The notes: generated by a model not told the origin, from the letters alone. Positions 27,185 through 36,236 are shown, counted from the stretch's first letter. The stretch is 64,000 nucleotides of DNA from CAVORB01 sp963736235 (GCA_963736235.1 CAVTOR010000028.1:1-64000); one strand, 5' to 3'. Numbers and translations are program-made.

Positions 27185-27706
27185 ATGAAGCTGATCACCA
27201 ACTCAGCCATGGGCCGCTGGCTCTGGCTCTCCGTCGTCGTCGTGGTCGTTGACCAGGCGACCAAGTGGCTCGCCGAGGCCCTGCTGACGCCTTACCAGCC
27301 CGAGCCGGTGACCTCACTGCTGAACATGACCCTCAAGTACAACACGGGCGCCGCCTTCAGCTTCCTGGCCGACGCCGGGGGCTGGCAGCGATGGGTGTTC
27401 GCGGCCTTCGCGCTCGGCGTGAGCGCGGGGCTGGCCGTCTGGCTGCTGCGGCTCAAGACCTACGAGCGGCTGATGGCGGCGTCCCTCTCCCTGGTCATCG
27501 GCGGGGCGATCGGTAACCTCATCGACCGGGTGCTTACCGGTCGCGTGGTGGACTTCATCGATGTCTCGCTGCCCTTCATCCCGCTGGCGATGTTCAATCC
27601 CTGGCCCGCCTTCAACGTCGCGGACAGCGCCATCAGCATCGGAGTGGTGTTGCTCCTGTTCGTGAGCTTCCGCGACGAGTTGGGGCACAGCGAGACCGTG
27701 AAATGA
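27185..27706 (+). CDS. lspA: Prolipoprotein signal peptidase (signal peptidase II)
   Basis: This inner-membrane aspartic protease cleaves lipoprotein signal peptides after lipid addition at Cys. It has four transmembrane helices. The catalytic Asp pair is in IGNLIDRVLTGRVVDF and FNVADSAISIG, with MTLKYNTGAAFSF as the other family block. At 173 residues it is of normal length. ATG 27185 lies eight bases after the ileS stop. Its stop overlaps the ATG of the next gene by four bases. Confidence 0.96.
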   Translation: MKLITNSAMGRWLWLSVVVVVVDQATKWLAEALLTPYQPEPVTSLLNMTLKYNTGAAFSFLADAGGWQRWVFAAFALGVSAGLAVWLLRLKTYERLMAASLSLVIGGAIGNLIDRVLTGRVVDFIDVSLPFIPLAMFNPWPAFNVADSAISIGVVLLLFVSFRDELGHSETVK

Positions 27707-28770
27707 GTCGGCTCGCACTGCTCTGGCTGAGTGCCCTGATCTGTTTGGGGCAACCTGCGGCTGCTGCCGAAGCGCCGGGTACCCTGGTCGTGGCGACGCG
27801 CCATGTGCCACCCTTCGCGATCCGTACCGATCAGGGCTGGGACGGAATCGCGGTCGAGCTCTGGACGCGGGTGGCGGAGACACTCGGCTACGAGTCCCGG
27901 TTCCGGGAGATGGGGCTCGACGAGATGCTGGCGGCGGTGGAGTCGGGGGAGGTCGCTGCCGCCGCCGCCGCTTTGACCATCACCAGCGCGCGAGAGGGAC
28001 GGCTCGATTTCTCCCACCCCTTCCTCACCTCCGGCTTGGGCATCGCGGTCCACCAGCGCCCCGGCGGCGGCCTGCTGGCGACCCTGCATCGGGTGTTCTC
28101 GGGGCGTTTTCTGAAGGTCATGGGTTCGCTGCTGGCGCTGCTCACCCTGGTCGGGGTCTTGGTATGGCTCGCGGAGCGCCGCCGCAATCCACAGTTCGCG
28201 CGCACTCCGGTGAGCGGGATCGGCGCTGGGCTCTGGTGGTCGGCCGTGACCATGACCACCGTCGGATACGGCGACAAGGCGCCCGTTACCCCGTTCGGAC
28301 GGGCCATCGCCATGGTGTGGATGTTCGCGAGCGTGATCATCATCTCCGGCTTCACCGCCGCGATCGCCACCGCCTTGACCGTGGGGGAGCTGGATCAGGG
28401 CGTCGGCGGGCTGGACGACCTCTACGGGGCGCGGGTCGTCACCCTGCCCGCGAGCACCAGCGAGGCCTACCTGCAGGAGCGGCTGGTCCGTTACCGGACG
28501 CGGCCCGATCTGGCCGAGGCCCTCAATGTCCTGGAGTCGGGGGAGGCGGAGGCGGTGGTCTACGATGCCCCGGCGCTGCGCTATCTGGTGGAGGAAGACT
28601 ACCCCGGCACCCTGCGTGTGTTGCCGCAGGTGCTGCAGCGTCAGGACTACGGGATCGCCCTTCCTGCGGGCAGCCCCCTGCGCGAGGAGATCAACCGCGT
28701 GCTGCTGGAGATCATCCGATCGCCCGAGTGGCAGCGGATGCTGGAACGCTATCTGGGACGCCTAACCTGA
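27703..28770 (+). CDS. Ligand-gated ion channel, prokaryotic glutamate-receptor type (GluR0-like)
   Basis: A signal peptide precedes a periplasmic solute-binding (SBP family 3) fold split by an ion channel core. The first lobe ends FSHPFLTSGLGIAVHQ; TM1 is about residues 130-150 (GSLLALLTLVGVLVWLAE); the pore loop has SAVTMTTVGYGDKAP with the K+ selectivity filter TVGYGD near residue 187; TM2 is about 200-226 (MVWMFASVIIISGFTAAIA). The second lobe follows (LDDLYGARVVTLPASTSEAY). This is the layout of GluR0-type glutamate-gated K+ channels. The ligand is unknown. It is translationally coupled to lspA. Confidence 0.88.
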   Translation: MSRLALLWLSALICLGQPAAAAEAPGTLVVATRHVPPFAIRTDQGWDGIAVELWTRVAETLGYESRFREMGLDEMLAAVESGEVAAAAAALTITSAREGRLDFSHPFLTSGLGIAVHQRPGGGLLATLHRVFSGRFLKVMGSLLALLTLVGVLVWLAERRRNPQFARTPVSGIGAGLWWSAVTMTTVGYGDKAPVTPFGRAIAMVWMFASVIIISGFTAAIATALTVGELDQGVGGLDDLYGARVVTLPASTSEAYLQERLVRYRTRPDLAEALNVLESGEAEAVVYDAPALRYLVEEDYPGTLRVLPQVLQRQDYGIALPAGSPLREEINRVLLEIIRSPEWQRMLERYLGRLT

Positions 28771-28771
28771 C

Positions 28772-29812
28772 ATGAAAAACGCGCTCGAACGCCTGGCCCT
28801 GTTCGCCAAGTCGCGCATCTCCCATTTCGCCGCCCGCAACGCCCAGCAGCGTCGCCGCGAGCAGCGTACGAATCAGGCGGTCGAGCGCCTAGTGGACCAG
28901 GTGAACCCGCGCCTGCGCGCCGCGAGCGGGTATCGCAAGCGACTGTCGCCGGTGGTTGAACGGGTCCTCGAGCACGCCAAGGCGCTGGCGCGGCAGGTCC
29001 CCGGCCCCCTGCGGATCGATCGTCGGACCTGGAACGAGGACCCCGTGGTCAACGCATTGTTCGGCAGTCCGGATCGTATGCGTTGGGTCCTGACGAGCAA
29101 GGACGTGCGCAGGTACGTCAGCGAGAATCCCCTGGGCGGCGAATGTTTCGCCGTGCTCGCCGTGATGCCGGCGGTGCGGCAGCAATTGGGCACGGAGCTG
29201 ACGGGGGAGACGTTGCAGCGCGATGTCCGCCAGACCGCCGTGAGCTTCGCCGAGCACCAGGTCTTGTTGCCGGCGGAGAGCGAGCAGGACGCGCGCGACG
29301 CCCTCGCGGATGGCGCGTTCGAGCTGTTGGCGAGCCTGGCGGAGCAGGGTATCACCGAGCAGGAATCGCGCATCGTCGAGTGGGAGGACCGTTTGCGCAT
29401 CCTGCGCCTGAAGCGCAAGGTCGCCGATTCCCGCTCCCACGGCGCGGCGCTGCTCCTCGACGATAGCGCCGAGCGCCTGCAGGAGTTGCACGCGCTGGAC
29501 GCGCGCATCGGCGAGGTCGAGGCGGAGCTCGCCGAGGCCAGAAAGGGGCTGGAGTCGCTGGACGACCGCCTCGCGCGCCTGATCGAGCGGCTGGAGCATC
29601 CCGAAGCCCTGTTGGGGCTGCAGGAGGGGAGCGTGCGTCTGGACCGGATGAACATCGTCCGCGAGGGAGACGACAGCAGCGCGGAACTCTCCTTCACGCG
29701 CGTGCTGCGCGGCGAAAAGCCCATGCGTGTCGTGTTCCTGATCCACTTCCCCCGCTCGGAGCTGCTGGACGAGGAAGAGCGGCTGCGCGAGGTGGAGCGC
29801 CACCTGGCCTGA
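28772..29812 (+). CDS. Conserved-looking coiled-coil protein of unknown function
   Basis: I do not recognise this family. The 346-residue soluble protein has a basic N-terminus, a central globular part (residues 80-150, with VVNALFGSPDRMRWVLTSKD), and a coiled-coil stretch at about 190-270 (ARIGEVEAELAEARKGLESL). A short C-terminal domain contains RGEKPMRVVFLIHFPRSEL. Its ATG comes one base after the stop of the channel gene, so both are co-transcribed with lspA. A role tied to the channel cannot be claimed. Confidence 0.75.
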   Translation: MKNALERLALFAKSRISHFAARNAQQRRREQRTNQAVERLVDQVNPRLRAASGYRKRLSPVVERVLEHAKALARQVPGPLRIDRRTWNEDPVVNALFGSPDRMRWVLTSKDVRRYVSENPLGGECFAVLAVMPAVRQQLGTELTGETLQRDVRQTAVSFAEHQVLLPAESEQDARDALADGAFELLASLAEQGITEQESRIVEWEDRLRILRLKRKVADSRSHGAALLLDDSAERLQELHALDARIGEVEAELAEARKGLESLDDRLARLIERLEHPEALLGLQEGSVRLDRMNIVREGDDSSAELSFTRVLRGEKPMRVVFLIHFPRSELLDEEERLREVERHLA

Positions 29813-29816
29813 GGAC

Positions 29817-29841
29817 CGCCGTCGGCCAGTTTTTTCGTGAT
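29817..29841 (+). terminator. Possible rho-independent terminator after the lspA-channel operon
   Basis: A short GC hairpin (GCC GTC GGC core) is followed by six T residues about 20 bases after the stop at 29812. The stem is short, so the call is weak. Confidence 0.35.
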
Positions 29842-29901
29842 ATCACTGAGGCTTGGGGAAACGCTGATCGGTTTGGCGCCGCCCGTGGCATCTGGATGTG
29901 A

Positions 29902-29999
29902 CGCCATTTTCAAGCGCGCAAGCGATTGAAAATGGGGTCATCCAAGAACCGCGCTTCCTGGGTGGCGTGCTGATTTTGGCCAGGACGGCCGATAATCAG
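29902..29999 (+). repeat. Three-hairpin element, copy 2
   Basis: Same layout as copy 1. Hairpin I (29905-29934) has the same outer stem and the same G.A mismatch but a GCAA loop in place of GTAA, so the GNRA pattern is kept. Hairpin II pairs CATCCA with TGGGTG around GAA/TTC. Hairpin III pairs CTGATT with AATCAG around GGCC/GGCC. It ends about 100 bases before the first gene of the aldehyde oxidoreductase operon. Confidence 0.8.
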
Positions 30000-30100
30000 C
30001 GTCTGCTCAAGGGGATTTGTGCATTCTCAAGGCGCGGTTCATCGCCTAAGCTTAGGGGCTGTCGACATAACACAACGAAGCGCCCCTGATAGGAGGAGCC

Positions 30101-30583
30101 ATGCAGAGATCCCTCAACATCGACCCGCATCAAGTGTACCGGGTGTCTCCAGTGCGAGATGGCCTGTTCCTACGAGAACGAGGGGGTGTTCAACCCGGCC
30201 AAGTCGCGCATCAGGGTATTCACCTTCCACGACCAGGGCCGCTTCGTGCCCTACACCTGCACCCAGTGCGCCGAGGCCTGGTGCCTGCAGGCCTGCCCGG
30301 TGGACGCCATCGTCGTCAACCGGCTCACCGGGTCCAAGGACGTGCTCGATGACCGCTGCGTCGGCTGCAAGGTGTGCACCATCGCCTGCCCCTTCGGCAC
30401 CGTGAATTACAACCAGGCGACCGGCAAGGTGATCAAGTGCGATCTGTGCGGCGGCGATCCGGCCTGCGCGCAAGGCCTGCCCGACGGCGGCCATCACCTA
30501 CGTGGATGCCGACCAGACCGGTCACGACAAGATGCACGCCTGGGCCGCCAAGAGCCTGGCCGGCGCCGCAGGCGAACGCCTGA
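30101..30583 (+). CDS. Polyferredoxin subunit of aldehyde oxidoreductase (AorA-like), three frame breaks
   Basis: This 4Fe-4S protein carries several cysteine sets: CTGCLQCEMAC, CTQCAEAWCLQACP, CVGCKVCTIACPFG and CDLCGGDPAC followed by CP. It is a DMSO-reductase-type electron-transfer subunit expected to pass electrons from the tungstoenzyme to the FAD subunit. Three single extra bases (near 30132, 30470 and 30573) break the frame. Removing them gives MQRSLNIDPIK at the start, KACPTAAITYV and a stop at 30583, 14 bases before the next start. GGAGGAG precedes the ATG. It follows three-hairpin element copy 2. Confidence 0.82.
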
Positions 30584-30596
30584 GGAGGTACAGAAA

Positions 30597-32452
30597 ATGG
30601 CTTGGACCGGAAAGATTCTGCGCGTCGATCTCACCAACGGCACCATCGCGGCCGAACCCCTCAACATGGAGTGGGCGCGCCAATACCTCGGCCAGCGCGG
30701 GCTGGCGACCAAATATCTGGTCGAGGAGATCGACCCCGCCTGCGATGCCCTGGGGCCCGACAACAAGCTGATCATGGCCACCGGCCCCCTGACCGGGACC
30801 ATGGCCTCCACCGGCGGGCGCTACTCGGTGATCACCAAGAGCCCGCTGACCGGCTGCGTCGCCTGCTCCAACTCCGGCGGCTTCATCGGCGCCGAGATGA
30901 AGAACGCCGGCTGGGACATGATCATCTTCGAGGGCAAGGCCGCCGCGCCCGTCTACCTCTACGTGGAGAACGACAAGGCCGAGCTGCTGCCCGCCGACGA
31001 GATCTGGGGCACGTCGGTGTGGCACACGGACGAGTGGCTGCACAACCGCCACCAGGATCCGCTGCTGCGCATCGCCGCCGTGGGCCGCTCCGCCGAGGCG
31101 GGCTGTCTCTATGCCGCGGTCGATCAACGACCTGCACCGGGCGGCGGGCCGCTCCGGCGTCGGCACCGTGATGGCCTCGAAGAACCTCAAGGCGGTGGCC
31201 GTGCGCGGCACCCTGGGCGTCGGCAACATCAAGGACCCCAAGCGCTTCATGCAGGCGGTCGCCGCCGGCAAGAAGGTCCTGGCCGACAACGCCGTCACCG
31301 GCCAGGGCCTGCCGACCTACGGCACCCAGGTGCTGATGAACGTGATCAACGAGATCGGCGCGCTGCCCACCCGCAACATGCAGGAGGTGCAGTTCGAGGG
31401 CGCCAGCAAGGTCTCCGGCGAGGCCATGCACGAGCCGCGCAAGAGCGACGGCAAGCCCAACCTGACCACCAACGCGGGCTGTTTCGGCTGCACCATCGCC
31501 TGCGGGCGCATCTCCACCATCGACCAGGGCCACTTCAGCGTTGCAGAACAAGCCCGAGTACTGGGGCAACTCCGGGGGCCTGGAGTACGAGGCCGCCTGG
31601 GCGCTGGGCCCGGACACCGGCGTCGACGACCTCGATGCCCTGACCTACGCCAACTTCCTCTGCAACGAGGACGGCTTCGATCCGATCAGCTTCGGCTCTA
31701 CCGTGGCCGCGGCCATGGAGCTGTACAAGATCGGCGCCATCACCAAGGAGCAGACCGGCGGGATCGACTTCAGCTTCGGTTCGGCCGAGGCCCTGGCCAA
31801 GGCCGCCGAGATGGTGGCCACGGGCGAGGGCTTCGGCAGGGACCTGGGGCTCGGCTCCAAGCGCCTGTGCGAGAAGTACGGCCACCCCGAGCTCTCCATG
31901 ACCGTCAAGGGCCAGGAGTTCCCGGCCTACGATCCGCGCGGCATCCAGGGCATGGGCCTGGCCTACGCCACCTCCAACCGCGGCGCCTGCCATCTGCGCG
32001 GCTACACCGTGGCGTCCGAGGTGCTGGGCATCCCGGAGAAGACCGATCCGCTGGTCAGCGAGGGCAAGGCCGGCCTGGTCAAGGCATTCCAGGATGCCAC
32101 CGCGGCGGTGGACTCCGCCGGGCCTGTGCGTCTTCACCACCTTCGCCTGGACCCTGGACGACATCGCGCCGCAGATCGACGCCGCCTGCGAGGGCGACTG
32201 GAGCGTCAGAGCGGCATGGTGGAGGTCGGCGAGCGCATCTGGAACATGGAGCGCGACTTCAACCTCAAGGCCGGCATCACCGGCGCGGACGACACCCTGC
32301 CCGCGCGACTGCTCAAGGAGGCGGCCAAGACCGGGCCGGCGGCGGGCATGGTCAACGAGCTCGACAAGATGCTGCCGGAGTACTACCAGCTGCGCGGCTG
32401 GAGCACCGACGGGGTGCCGACGGCGGAGACCCGAGCGCGGCTCGGGTACTGA
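30597..32452 (+). CDS. Aldehyde:ferredoxin oxidoreductase, tungsten-containing catalytic subunit (AorB-like), several frame breaks
   Basis: AOR-family enzymes oxidise aldehydes to acids (or the reverse) with a W-bis-metallopterin and one 4Fe-4S cluster. The N-terminus has WTGKILRVDLTNGTI, FIGAEMKNAGWDMIIFEGKA and the GRSGVGTVMASKNLKAV block. The cluster Cys residues are in AGCFGCTIACGR. The C-terminal domain has GQEFPAYDPRGIQGMGLAYA, GACHLRGY and GERIWNMERDFN. The frame breaks near 31120, 31541, 32122 and 32205. The first three are single extra bases; the joined protein is about 618 residues, the normal size. GAGGAGGT lies seven bases before ATG 30597. Confidence 0.88.
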
Positions 32453-32549
32453 GCCGGCTGAGGGATGAGCATCGCGGCCGCGCTCCGCCGGTCTCCACGG
32501 CCGGCGGATCGCAGCTGTTCGCGCCAACGGCACCTGTGAGGAGCTAAGC

Positions 32550-33796
32550 ATGCACCACGTCATCATCGGCGCCGGACCCGCCGGCGTCACCGCCTGCGAT
32601 ACCCTGCGCAAGCTCGATCCCGGGGCGGAGATCACCCTGATCGGGGACGAGCCCGAGCCACCATACTCGCGCATGGCCATTCCCTATCTGCTGGTGGACA
32701 AGATCGGGGAGGAAGGCACTTACCTGCGCCGGGACGCCGACCACTACGAGCGCCGTCGGATCGAGGTCTCGCGCGTCAGGGTCCGCTCCGTGGATTCGGC
32801 CGGGCAACGACTGAATCTGTCCGACGGCGCGGTCCTGGACTACGATCGCTTGCTCATCGCCACCGGCTCCAGCCCCATGATGCCGCCCATCCCGGGCATC
32901 GAGAGCGAGGGTGTGCTGCCGTGCTGGACCCTGGAGGACGCCCGGGAGATCGCACGCCCGCGCCAGCCCGGGAAGCCGGGTGGTACTGCTCGGGGCGGGT
33001 TTCATCGGCTGCATCATCCTCGAGGCGCTCGCCAAGCGGGGCGTGGATCTCACCGTTGTCGAGCCCATGGACCGCATGGTCCCGCGCATGATGAACCAGA
33101 CCGCGGGGGGGCTCATCAAGCGCTGGTGCGAGCGGAAGGGTGTTCGCGTGTTCACCGGAGCCAAGGCGACGGCGATTCAGCCGGGCGAGCCGCTCGGCGT
33201 GGTGCTCGACAACGGACGCACACTGACGGCGGATCTGGTGATCCGGGCCACCGGGGTGCAGCCGAACGTCGATTTCCTCGACGGATTCCGGGATCGACGT
33301 CGATCAGGGCGTCCTGGTGACCGAGTGCCTGCAGACCTCGGCCGACAACGTCTTCGCCGCCGGCGACGTGTGCCAGGGCCGCGACCTCTCCACCGGCACC
33401 TTCCGCGTCCAGGCGATCCAGCCCACCGCCGTGGAGCACGGTCGGGTGGCCGCGCACAACATGATCTCCGACTGCCGCATCCCCCACTCCGGCAACCTCA
33501 ACATGAACGTGCTCGACACCCTCGGGCTCGTCTCCAGCTCCTTCGGCCTATGGCAGGGGGCGAAGGCGGGCGAGAGCGCGGAGCTGGTGGACGAGGAGCG
33601 TTTCCGCTATCTCAACCTGCAGTTCCAGGAGGATCGCCTGGTGGGCGCCAGCAGCCTCGGCCTGACCGAGCATGTTGGCGTCCTGCGCGGTCTGATCCAG
33701 AGCGGCAAGGGGCTTGGGATCTGGAAGGACCGCCTGCTGCGCGACCCCACGCGCATCATGGAGGCCTACCTGGGCGCCGTTCAGGGAGCCGGATAG
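32550..33796 (+). CDS. FAD-dependent NAD(P)H oxidoreductase subunit (AorC-like), two frame breaks
   Basis: A pyridine nucleotide-disulfide oxidoreductase-type flavoprotein. It has MHHVIIGAGPAGVTACDTLR (FAD dinucleotide fold), LLIATGSSPM, a second NAD-binding fold VVLLGAGFIGC, and FAAGDVCQGRDL (FAD ribityl contact). In the three-subunit AOR of Aromatoleum-type bacteria such a subunit links the enzyme to NAD+. Frame breaks lie near 32960 and 33286 (one extra T). AGGAGC precedes the ATG. About 415 residues when joined. Confidence 0.83.
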
Positions 33797-33866
33797 GGCT
33801 GATGGGCTTTCCGGCCATTTGCACACCCGTGGCCCGCATTGCCAGGCGCGTGGCTCAGGGGTCGCA

Positions 33867-34119
33867 GTGAAGATCCGGTTGAAGCTGTTCGCCACCTTGA
33901 GCGACTATCTGCCTCCGGGCGCCCGGCAAAACGCGGTGGAGGTGGAGGTGCCGCGACGGCGCCACCCCCCATCAGGTGATGGACCTGTTTCGGGTGCCGC
34001 GGGAGCAGGCGCATCTGGTGGTGCTCAACGGCGTCTTCGTCCTGCCCCATCAGCGCAACAGCCTCGCCCTTTCCGATGGCGACACCTTGGCCCTGTGGCC
34101 GCCGGTGGCGGGCGGCTGA
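33867..34119 (+). CDS. MoaD-like sulfur carrier protein of the AOR operon, one frame break
   Basis: Beta-grasp sulfur carriers of the MoaD type donate sulfur for the dithiolene of metallopterin cofactors. The product starts MKIRLKLFATLSDYLPPG (GTG 33867) and, after one extra base near 33957, continues PHQVMDLFRVPREQAHLVVL to DTLALWPPVAGG at the stop. The Gly-Gly C-terminus is the thiocarboxylate site. A dedicated MoaD in this operon fits a role in tungstopterin assembly for the aldehyde oxidoreductase. Confidence 0.8.
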
Positions 34120-34126
34120 CCCGCTC

Positions 34127-34427
34127 ATGCCCGATACGGAATCGCCGACCCGGGTGCGGCGCATGGCCCTGACCCACGCGGAGTTTCTTCGCTCCCTGCC
34201 CAGGGTGGCGCCGGGTATGGAGCTGCCGCATGGACGGTGCCGAGATCGAGCTCAGTGATCCGCCGCGCCGGGTGTGCATCTCGCTTGGTCCGGAGAAAAG
34301 CCGTCGCCTGGGTGCCCTGGCGCTCCCCGAGACCGAGGTGCGGCTCAGGCTCGAGGGCTTCTCCGGGCAGGAGCGCCAGGCCTTTCTCGAACGCTTCGAT
34401 CTCGCCTTCCGGCGGGGAGGGGGGTAG
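34127..34427 (+). CDS. Small AOR-operon protein of unknown function, one frame break
   Basis: A protein of about 100 residues starting MPDTESPTRVRRMALTHAEF, with a frame change near 34225, and ending ERQAFLERFDLAFRRGGG. Similar small proteins follow moaD in related aldehyde oxidoreductase operons, to my knowledge without an assigned role. Start ATG 34127 is eight bases after the MoaD stop. The central part (PPRRVCISLGPEKSRRLGAL) suggests a small beta-rich fold. Confidence 0.6.
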
Positions 34428-34644
34428 ATGTTGTTGCCGCGCTTGTTACATCCGATTTCCTCGGAAAGAACCGCGACGATTCGGCCGATCGCGCCGCCGT
34501 TGGTGCCTACGAACCATTGGTAAGCGCGGACGACTTCCCGGAGCGTTGGATCGGCGTATTTGCATCCCCGGCAGAACTCGCTGAGCCTCTCTTGGTTCAG
34601 CTTTTGGTGACCCCGCGACGCGCGTCTACCCGGGCTGGCGTGGG
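34428..34644. other. Gap with a short unassigned minus-strand open stretch
   Basis: Between the AOR operon and the ODP gene, both genes end here (convergent). The minus strand holds a protein-like open stretch (LSEFCRGCKYADPTLREVV; GGAIGRIVAVLSEEIG) inside a longer open frame without a credible start. It may be a remnant of another gene. No clear terminator hairpin was seen. Confidence 0.35.
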
Positions 34645-35400
34645 TTACACGGGGATGCGATAGATATCCTTCAGATAGTCCACCGCCCCCGGCAGGTTCG
34701 CTACCCAGTCGATGAACTGCTCCGAGGTTGAGCGGTCGGGAAAGATCGCGCCATGCTGGGGCACAATGCGATCCACCTCCAGTTGCCGGACCATATCGGC
34801 CCACAGCCGATGGGCGACGGCCGAGGGCATGTAGCGCCGGTGGAATGCCTCCATGTAGGGGACATGACTCGGGAAGTCCGTGACGGCCACGTAGCCCGGT
34901 GCGATGGATGCACCCAGGTCACCCGAGAACAGGGTCTTGGATACTGGATCGTATACCTGGAAATTGCCCGCGGAGTGCATGAAATGGGCCGGTAGAAACA
35001 GCAACTCGGTGTGGCCCAAGGGCAACCGCATACCCTCGTCTGGAATCGCTCTCAGGCGTGGAATGAGCAACTCGTCCACGCCGAAATGGGGTATGAAGCG
35101 AACCCATAGCTGGGAGATGTACGCCACCGCATCGGTCAGCATCAGCCAAGCGTTCGCGGCGGCCACGATGTCGGGGTCCTGGTGCGAGAAGAAGAGATAC
35201 TTCAGCTCGTTAATCGGGACCAGGGCCGACACCTCGTTCAGCACCTCGTAGTGCACCTTGTGTCCGCCAGGATCCAATAGGATCGCCTCGTTTCCGTCGT
35301 GTATGACGACCTGGTTGGTGGGCACCATCTCACCCGCGCCGTAACCTTCCAGCAGGATAAACTCGTGACCGTTCTGGTTGTACAAATAGCTCGATGCCAT
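34645..35400 (-). CDS. Metallo-beta-lactamase-fold ODP domain protein (diiron oxygen-binding type)
   Basis: The MBL fold has HDGNEAILLDPGGHKVHYEV, then YLFFSHQDPDIVAA (the ODP-type HxDPD metal motif that replaces HxHxDH), LFLPAHFMHSAGNF (metal His), TLFSGDLGAS and VPQHGAIF. This matches the ODP family related to flavodiiron proteins, whose founding members bind O2 at a diiron site for sensing in chemotaxis or c-di-GMP signalling. At 251 residues it stands without an attached output domain. AGGGAGA lies six bases before ATG 35400. The roadblock gene is 99 bases upstream on the same strand, so they probably form one operon. Confidence 0.88.
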   Translation of the reverse strand: MASSYLYNQNGHEFILLEGYGAGEMVPTNQVVIHDGNEAILLDPGGHKVHYEVLNEVSALVPINELKYLFFSHQDPDIVAAANAWLMLTDAVAYISQLWVRFIPHFGVDELLIPRLRAIPDEGMRLPLGHTELLFLPAHFMHSAGNFQVYDPVSKTLFSGDLGASIAPGYVAVTDFPSHVPYMEAFHRRYMPSAVAHRLWADMVRQLEVDRIVPQHGAIFPDRSTSEQFIDWVANLPGAVDYLKDIYRIPV

Positions 35401-35498
35401 TTCGTTCTCCCTGAGGAACCGTCGGCCTAAACATCCCTCGCCCTCAGAAAGGATTCAGGCGAGAGCGGCGCCGCGCAATGCGGTTCGCCGCGGCCTCG

Positions 35499-35867
35499 TT
35501 AGGCGAGCACGAGCTCCGCCGTCTTCCTCGCGGACTTCGGGCCTTCCAGTCGGATCAGGCCAAGATTGGCCCGCCGGGGCGCTCGTACCGCCAGGATGGC
35601 GCCCGGACCAGCCATGTAGATGATCAGCAGCTCGTTGTTACCTTCGATCATCATGTCGAACATTTCTCCGAGCTGCGTCGTCTTGGTGATGCGGTTGCCC
35701 AAGCCGACGGCCGACGCGCTCATCGCAGCCACTCGCGCCGCTTCTTCCTCAGGAAAATCCGTGGCTATGGCCAAGCCATCGATAGACGCGATCATGACGC
35801 CTGTCACGTCAGGCACATTCTCTCTCAGCTCCTGGATCACGGTGACGAATTGCTCTTTGCGGCCCAT
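35499..35867 (-). CDS. Roadblock/LC7 domain protein
   Basis: This single-domain roadblock/LC7 protein of about 122 residues contains VPDVTGVMIASIDGLAIATD, ARVAAMSASAVGLGNR and the strand pair ELLIIYMAGPGAILAV. Bacterial roadblock proteins such as MglB act on small Ras-like GTPases; no MglA-type GTPase is encoded in this window. ATG 35867 has GGGGTGA five bases upstream; GTG 35876 is an alternative. It is the first gene of a two-gene operon with the ODP protein and is divergent from the unknown gene at 36237. Confidence 0.9.
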   Translation of the reverse strand: MGRKEQFVTVIQELRENVPDVTGVMIASIDGLAIATDFPEEEAARVAAMSASAVGLGNRITKTTQLGEMFDMMIEGNNELLIIYMAGPGAILAVRAPRRANLGLIRLEGPKSARKTAELVLA

Positions 35868-35916
35868 ATTGCTCACCCCAGTGGTTGCAGTTGATCCCCC
35901 GCGGTACAGGATGTAC

Positions 35917-36015
35917 CGCCATTTTCAACGCGTGTAACGCTTTGAAAATGAAGGAACCGGGAAACCGCGTTTTCCAGTTCCGTCTGATTTTTGGCCAGGA
36001 TGGCCAATAAATCAG
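35917..36015 (+). repeat. Three-hairpin element, copy 3
   Basis: The most diverged copy. Hairpin I (35920-35950) keeps the outer CATTTTCAA/TTGAAAATG stem, but the inner three pairs are GCG/CGC where copies 1 and 2 have CGC/GCG. Hairpin II (35953-35981) pairs GGAAC with GTTCC in place of GCCACCC/GGGTGGC. Hairpin III keeps GGCCA/TGGCC and lengthens the outer stem by one pair. It lies between the divergent roadblock gene and the gene at 36237. The remaining 220 bases of this gap show no other clear structure. Confidence 0.8.
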
Positions 36016-36236
36016 TGTCATCCTTGGAGTGGTTGGATGGCGCCTGGCGGGGCGGCTGGGTACTTCGGGGTCCGGCTCCGAAACCCCGACGGTCCCAAGC
36101 GTCCTTTACCTGCATGTAACAGACACCTAAGATTCTTAACGATCGGCCTGCCACATTCCCGTGTTGCGTCGCACCAGGGGCCCTTGTGGATGGCCTTGAT
36201 CACCATCAACGCAGAGGAGTATTGCATATACACGCC

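Noticed and set aside
24224..27706. A single 1160-residue open frame that would fuse IleS with LspA.
   Set aside because: The frame after 26390 is not IleS-like. The genuine IleS C-terminus is in another frame and lspA has its own start; the fusion is a frameshift artefact.
29902..30008. Known molybdenum/tungsten cofactor riboswitch upstream of the AOR operon.
   Set aside because: The three-hairpin element does not resemble the Moco riboswitch as I know it, and the same element occurs upstream of genes unrelated to that cofactor.
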